Origin: Sellimonas caecigallum
GTDB lineage: Bacteria; Bacillota; Clostridia; Lachnospirales; Lachnospiraceae
NCBI RefSeq assembly: GCF_019754295.1
Contig: NZ_VIRV01000003.1
Location: forward strand, 1 to 64,000
Direction: 5' to 3'
Length of the DNA stretch: 64,000 nt
Part shown: piece by piece, positions 62,123-64,000 of the stretch
Layout of the letters: each line of letters begins with the position of its first letter
Numbering within the stretch: the first letter of the stretch is position 1
Position numbers and translations under genes: made by a program
The notes under the pieces: model-generated
Told to the model about the DNA's origin: nothing
Seen by the model: only the letters and a program-made list of their open reading frames with translations
Databases searched by the model: none

Positions 62123-62728
62123 ATGATAAAAGCATATACAACAGTAAAACAATTCATCAAAACAGAAAAACGTGACTGGCTGGAAAACGGAAAACAACGT
62201 TACGCCGCCTCCGCCCTGATCCTTATGTTCTTTATATTTTCCTTTGTAGGCTGGCTTTGGGAGGTACTCCTTCACGTATATTATGACGGAATGATCGTAA
62301 ACCGCGGCATGCTTTTCGGACCGTGGCTTCCAATTTATGGATTCGGAGGCACCTTTGTCGTATGTTTCCTGCGGCGCTTTTCTTCCAGTCCCCGAAAAGT
62401 ATTTTTTCTTACTATGCTGATGGCTGGCATCATGGAGTTTGTGACCGGATCCGTACTCTGGCATGTTTACCAAATGCGCTGGTGGGATTACCGGGATTCC
62501 CTGATCAATATCAAAGGCTTTGTCTGCCTGGAAGGACTTCTTCTCTTCGGGACAGGCGGTGTCCTCTTTCTCTACTTTGCAGCGCCGAAACTGAACAGTC
62601 TGATCATACGGATCCCCCGGACACTCCGGATTGCCTTGTGCGCAATACTTGTTCTTCTTTTCCTGGCAGATTTTGCTTTTTCCGTATTCCACCCGAATAT
62701 CGGATTCGGTGTGACGATGCCTCGCTGA
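62123..62728 (+). CDS. Membrane protein of the ABC_trans_CmpB-type family
   Basis: A 201-residue protein with five to six hydrophobic segments. The first helix region FFIFSFVGWLWEVLLHVYYDGMIVNRGMLFGPWLPIYGFGG is the hallmark of the putative-permease family PF06541 (CmpB). No ATPase partner is nearby. Function is not established; the family is often annotated putative ABC transporter permease. GGAGG precedes ATG 62123; an upstream ATG lies before it. It is transcribed alone, divergent from sdaAB. Confidence 0.85.
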   Translation: MIKAYTTVKQFIKTEKRDWLENGKQRYAASALILMFFIFSFVGWLWEVLLHVYYDGMIVNRGMLFGPWLPIYGFGGTFVVCFLRRFSSSPRKVFFLTMLMAGIMEFVTGSVLWHVYQMRWWDYRDSLINIKGFVCLEGLLLFGTGGVLFLYFAAPKLNSLIIRIPRTLRIALCAILVLLFLADFAFSVFHPNIGFGVTMPR

Positions 62729-62755
62729 TTTTACATATCAATGATACACTGCAAA

Positions 62756-62790
62756 AAGGGCAGCCTGAACATAATGTTCAGGCTGCCCTT
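62756..62790. terminator. Terminator between the CmpB-type gene and asnB
   Basis: AAGGGCAGCCTGAAC and GTTCAGGCTGCCCTT are perfect 15-bp arms with a short loop. On the minus strand the stem is followed by TTTT, marking the end of the asnB transcript. It also lies 28 bases after the plus-strand gene. Confidence 0.85.
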
Positions 62791-62819
62791 CAAACTTTCT
62801 CCATATGAAATAAACCGAA

Positions 62820-64000
62820 TTAATGCGCACAGTCCGCTTCTATTTTTTCCAGATCCCCATTGTTTGTGAAGTACGCTTTGTACCACATCAAGAAGGTGTA
62901 CACAACCCAGATCTGAATAGAATGTGTGACTTTTCCGCCTTTGTGCTCTTCCAGAAGAGCCAGGATCTTCTCCTGATTGAAAAATCTCGCAGCGGTTTCG
63001 CCTTCAAATTCTTTGCGAATCATCTGGTAGTACTTGTCTTCTCTCATCCAGTTCGGAAGCGGGCTTGGGAACATGAGCTTCTTGCGCTCTGCGCTCTTCT
63101 TGCTGAACTTCCTGTCCGCAAGGGCACGGAATGCCAGCTTCGTATTGGAATCATTGACCTTGCATTTTGCAGGGATCGTCCTTGCTGTCTTGAACACTTC
63201 GATATCCATAAACGGAACGCGAAGCTCCAGAGAATTGGCCATAGACATCTTGTCCGCCTTCAGCAGGATCTCCTGGCGCAGCCACATATTGAAATCCAGG
63301 TACTGCATTTTGGACACATCGTCCAGATTCGGCACTTTGTCATAAAATTCTTTTGCGATATCCAGCGGATTTCTGCTAGGATATTTTTTCTTTAAGAAAG
63401 AATCTCTCTCTTCGTATTTGAATACATTGCTGTTTCCGATATAACGCTCTTCCACGTCTTTGCTTCCGCGGATCAAAAATCCTTTTCCTTTGAATTTCGG
63501 GAGCGGAGATACGACTGCCGCAACCGCTTTTCTCAGCCATTTCGGAAGTTTCTGATAGTTCCCAAGGGAGATATTTTCGTGGTAAATATTGTAGCCGCCA
63601 AACATCTCATCTGCCCCTTCCCCGGAGAGGGCTACCTTGAAGTCTTTGGATACCCGGTTGGAAATGTAGTACAGAAGATTCGCACTCGGGTTTGCCAGCG
63701 GCTCATCCATGTAATACTGGATCTTCTCCGCATCGTGGAAGTATTCTTCAGCAGACACTTTTCTTCCGATATTTTTGACTCCAATCTCGTCTGCCAGCTC
63801 TTTCGCATGCGGTGCTTCGCTGTATTTTTGTTCCACGAAATCAATCGTGAATGTCGTAAGATCTACCTTATCTTTCAGCTCGTATGCCACGTAGCTGGAA
63901 TCTACCCCGCTTGAAAGGAAAGAACATACCGGCACATCTGCGATGATGTGCTTGTTGACAGAATCATCCAGGACACCGTCCAGCTTGTCCGCCACGCTTT
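62820..64000 (-). CDS. asnB: Asparagine synthase (glutamine-hydrolysing), C-terminal part, truncated by the window edge
   Basis: The last 393 codons of a synthase whose N-terminal glutaminase domain lies beyond position 64000. The PP-loop SSGVDSS, LSGEGADEMFGGY and the LKADKMSMANSLELRVPFMD substrate segment are intact. It transfers ammonia from glutamine to beta-aspartyl-AMP. A start within this frame at a GTG (63995) is not meant as the real start; the true start is out of view. A strong terminator follows the stop at 62820. Confidence 0.94.
   Translation of the reverse strand, partial: SVADKLDGVLDDSVNKHIIADVPVCSFLSSGVDSSYVAYELKDKVDLTTFTIDFVEQKYSEAPHAKELADEIGVKNIGRKVSAEEYFHDAEKIQYYMDEPLANPSANLLYYISNRVSKDFKVALSGEGADEMFGGYNIYHENISLGNYQKLPKWLRKAVAAVVSPLPKFKGKGFLIRGSKDVEERYIGNSNVFKYEERDSFLKKKYPSRNPLDIAKEFYDKVPNLDDVSKMQYLDFNMWLRQEILLKADKMSMANSLELRVPFMDIEVFKTARTIPAKCKVNDSNTKLAFRALADRKFSKKSAERKKLMFPSPLPNWMREDKYYQMIRKEFEGETAARFFNQEKILALLEEHKGGKVTHSIQIWVVYTFLMWYKAYFTNNGDLEKIEADCAH

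Overview
The window looks like chromosomal DNA of a strictly anaerobic gut Clostridium-type Firmicute, most probably a Lachnospiraceae member. Grounds: AGGAGG-type ribosome binding sites with occasional GTG/TTG starts, low-to-moderate GC, oxygen-sensitive glycyl-radical enzymes (HypD, NrdD), an Fe-S L-serine dehydratase of the split SdaAA/SdaAB type, ECF vitamin transporters and a BceRSAB-type peptide-sensing module. No rRNA, tRNA, CRISPR array, prophage or insertion sequence was seen. Gene density is high and nearly everything lies on the minus strand.

Layout. 0-3.2 kb: a small Cys-rich protein, then a TetM-like translational GTPase fused to a Rae1/YacP-type NYN nuclease. 3.2-7.4 kb: MATE exporter and a coenzyme A operon (coaBC, ECF S-component, coaX). 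7.5-18.5 kb: an AraC regulator facing a seven-gene alpha-galactoside operon (short GH36, binding lipoprotein, two permeases, long GH36, an unassigned six-hairpin glycosidase, an M24 peptidase). 18.8-23.4 kb: BceAB-type ABC exporter with its histidine kinase and response regulator, including a BceR-like operator. 23.5-24.2 kb: bioY behind a BirA-type operator. 24.2-29.7 kb: Fe-ADH plus a thioredoxin-reductase-like flavoprotein without the CxxC, DMT exporter with TetR, and proC divergent from a GntR/FCD regulator with TTGTATACAA palindromes. 29.7-31.4 kb: a decayed polysaccharide-gene remnant, a protein-kinase-like gene and a MarR regulator. 31.4-36.8 kb: nrdD behind paired NrdR boxes, nrdG, and a P-type ATPase. 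37-40.3 kb: trans-4-hydroxy-L-proline dehydratase and its activase. 40.5-47.2 kb: Na/Pi-type transporter, DMT exporter, LacI regulator, lacZ. 47.3-51.3 kb: tetrapyrrole/cobalamin operon (cbiK, cbiL, hemC, cobA-hemD fusion). 51.5-53 kb: DegV and an unknown protein. 53-60.3 kb: FAD/Rieske oxidoreductase, sbcC, sbcD, cobalamin adenosyltransferase, a small conserved protein, CPBP protease. 60.4-64 kb: L-serine dehydratase, a membrane protein, and asnB running off the right edge.

How genes connect. HypD makes 1-pyrroline-5-carboxylate and ProC, 8 kb away under its own regulator, can reduce it to proline, so the window holds the two core steps of hydroxyproline use. The AraC regulator and the ABC/GH36 operon form a raffinose/melibiose-type sugar utilisation unit. 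lacZ-lacI-DMT is a second sugar unit. The cobalamin early-step operon and the later adenosyltransferase belong to one pathway but separate transcripts. The item I consider most novel is the GTPase-Rae1 fusion near the left end: a ribosome-protection-type GTPase physically joined to a ribosomal A-site mRNA nuclease domain.
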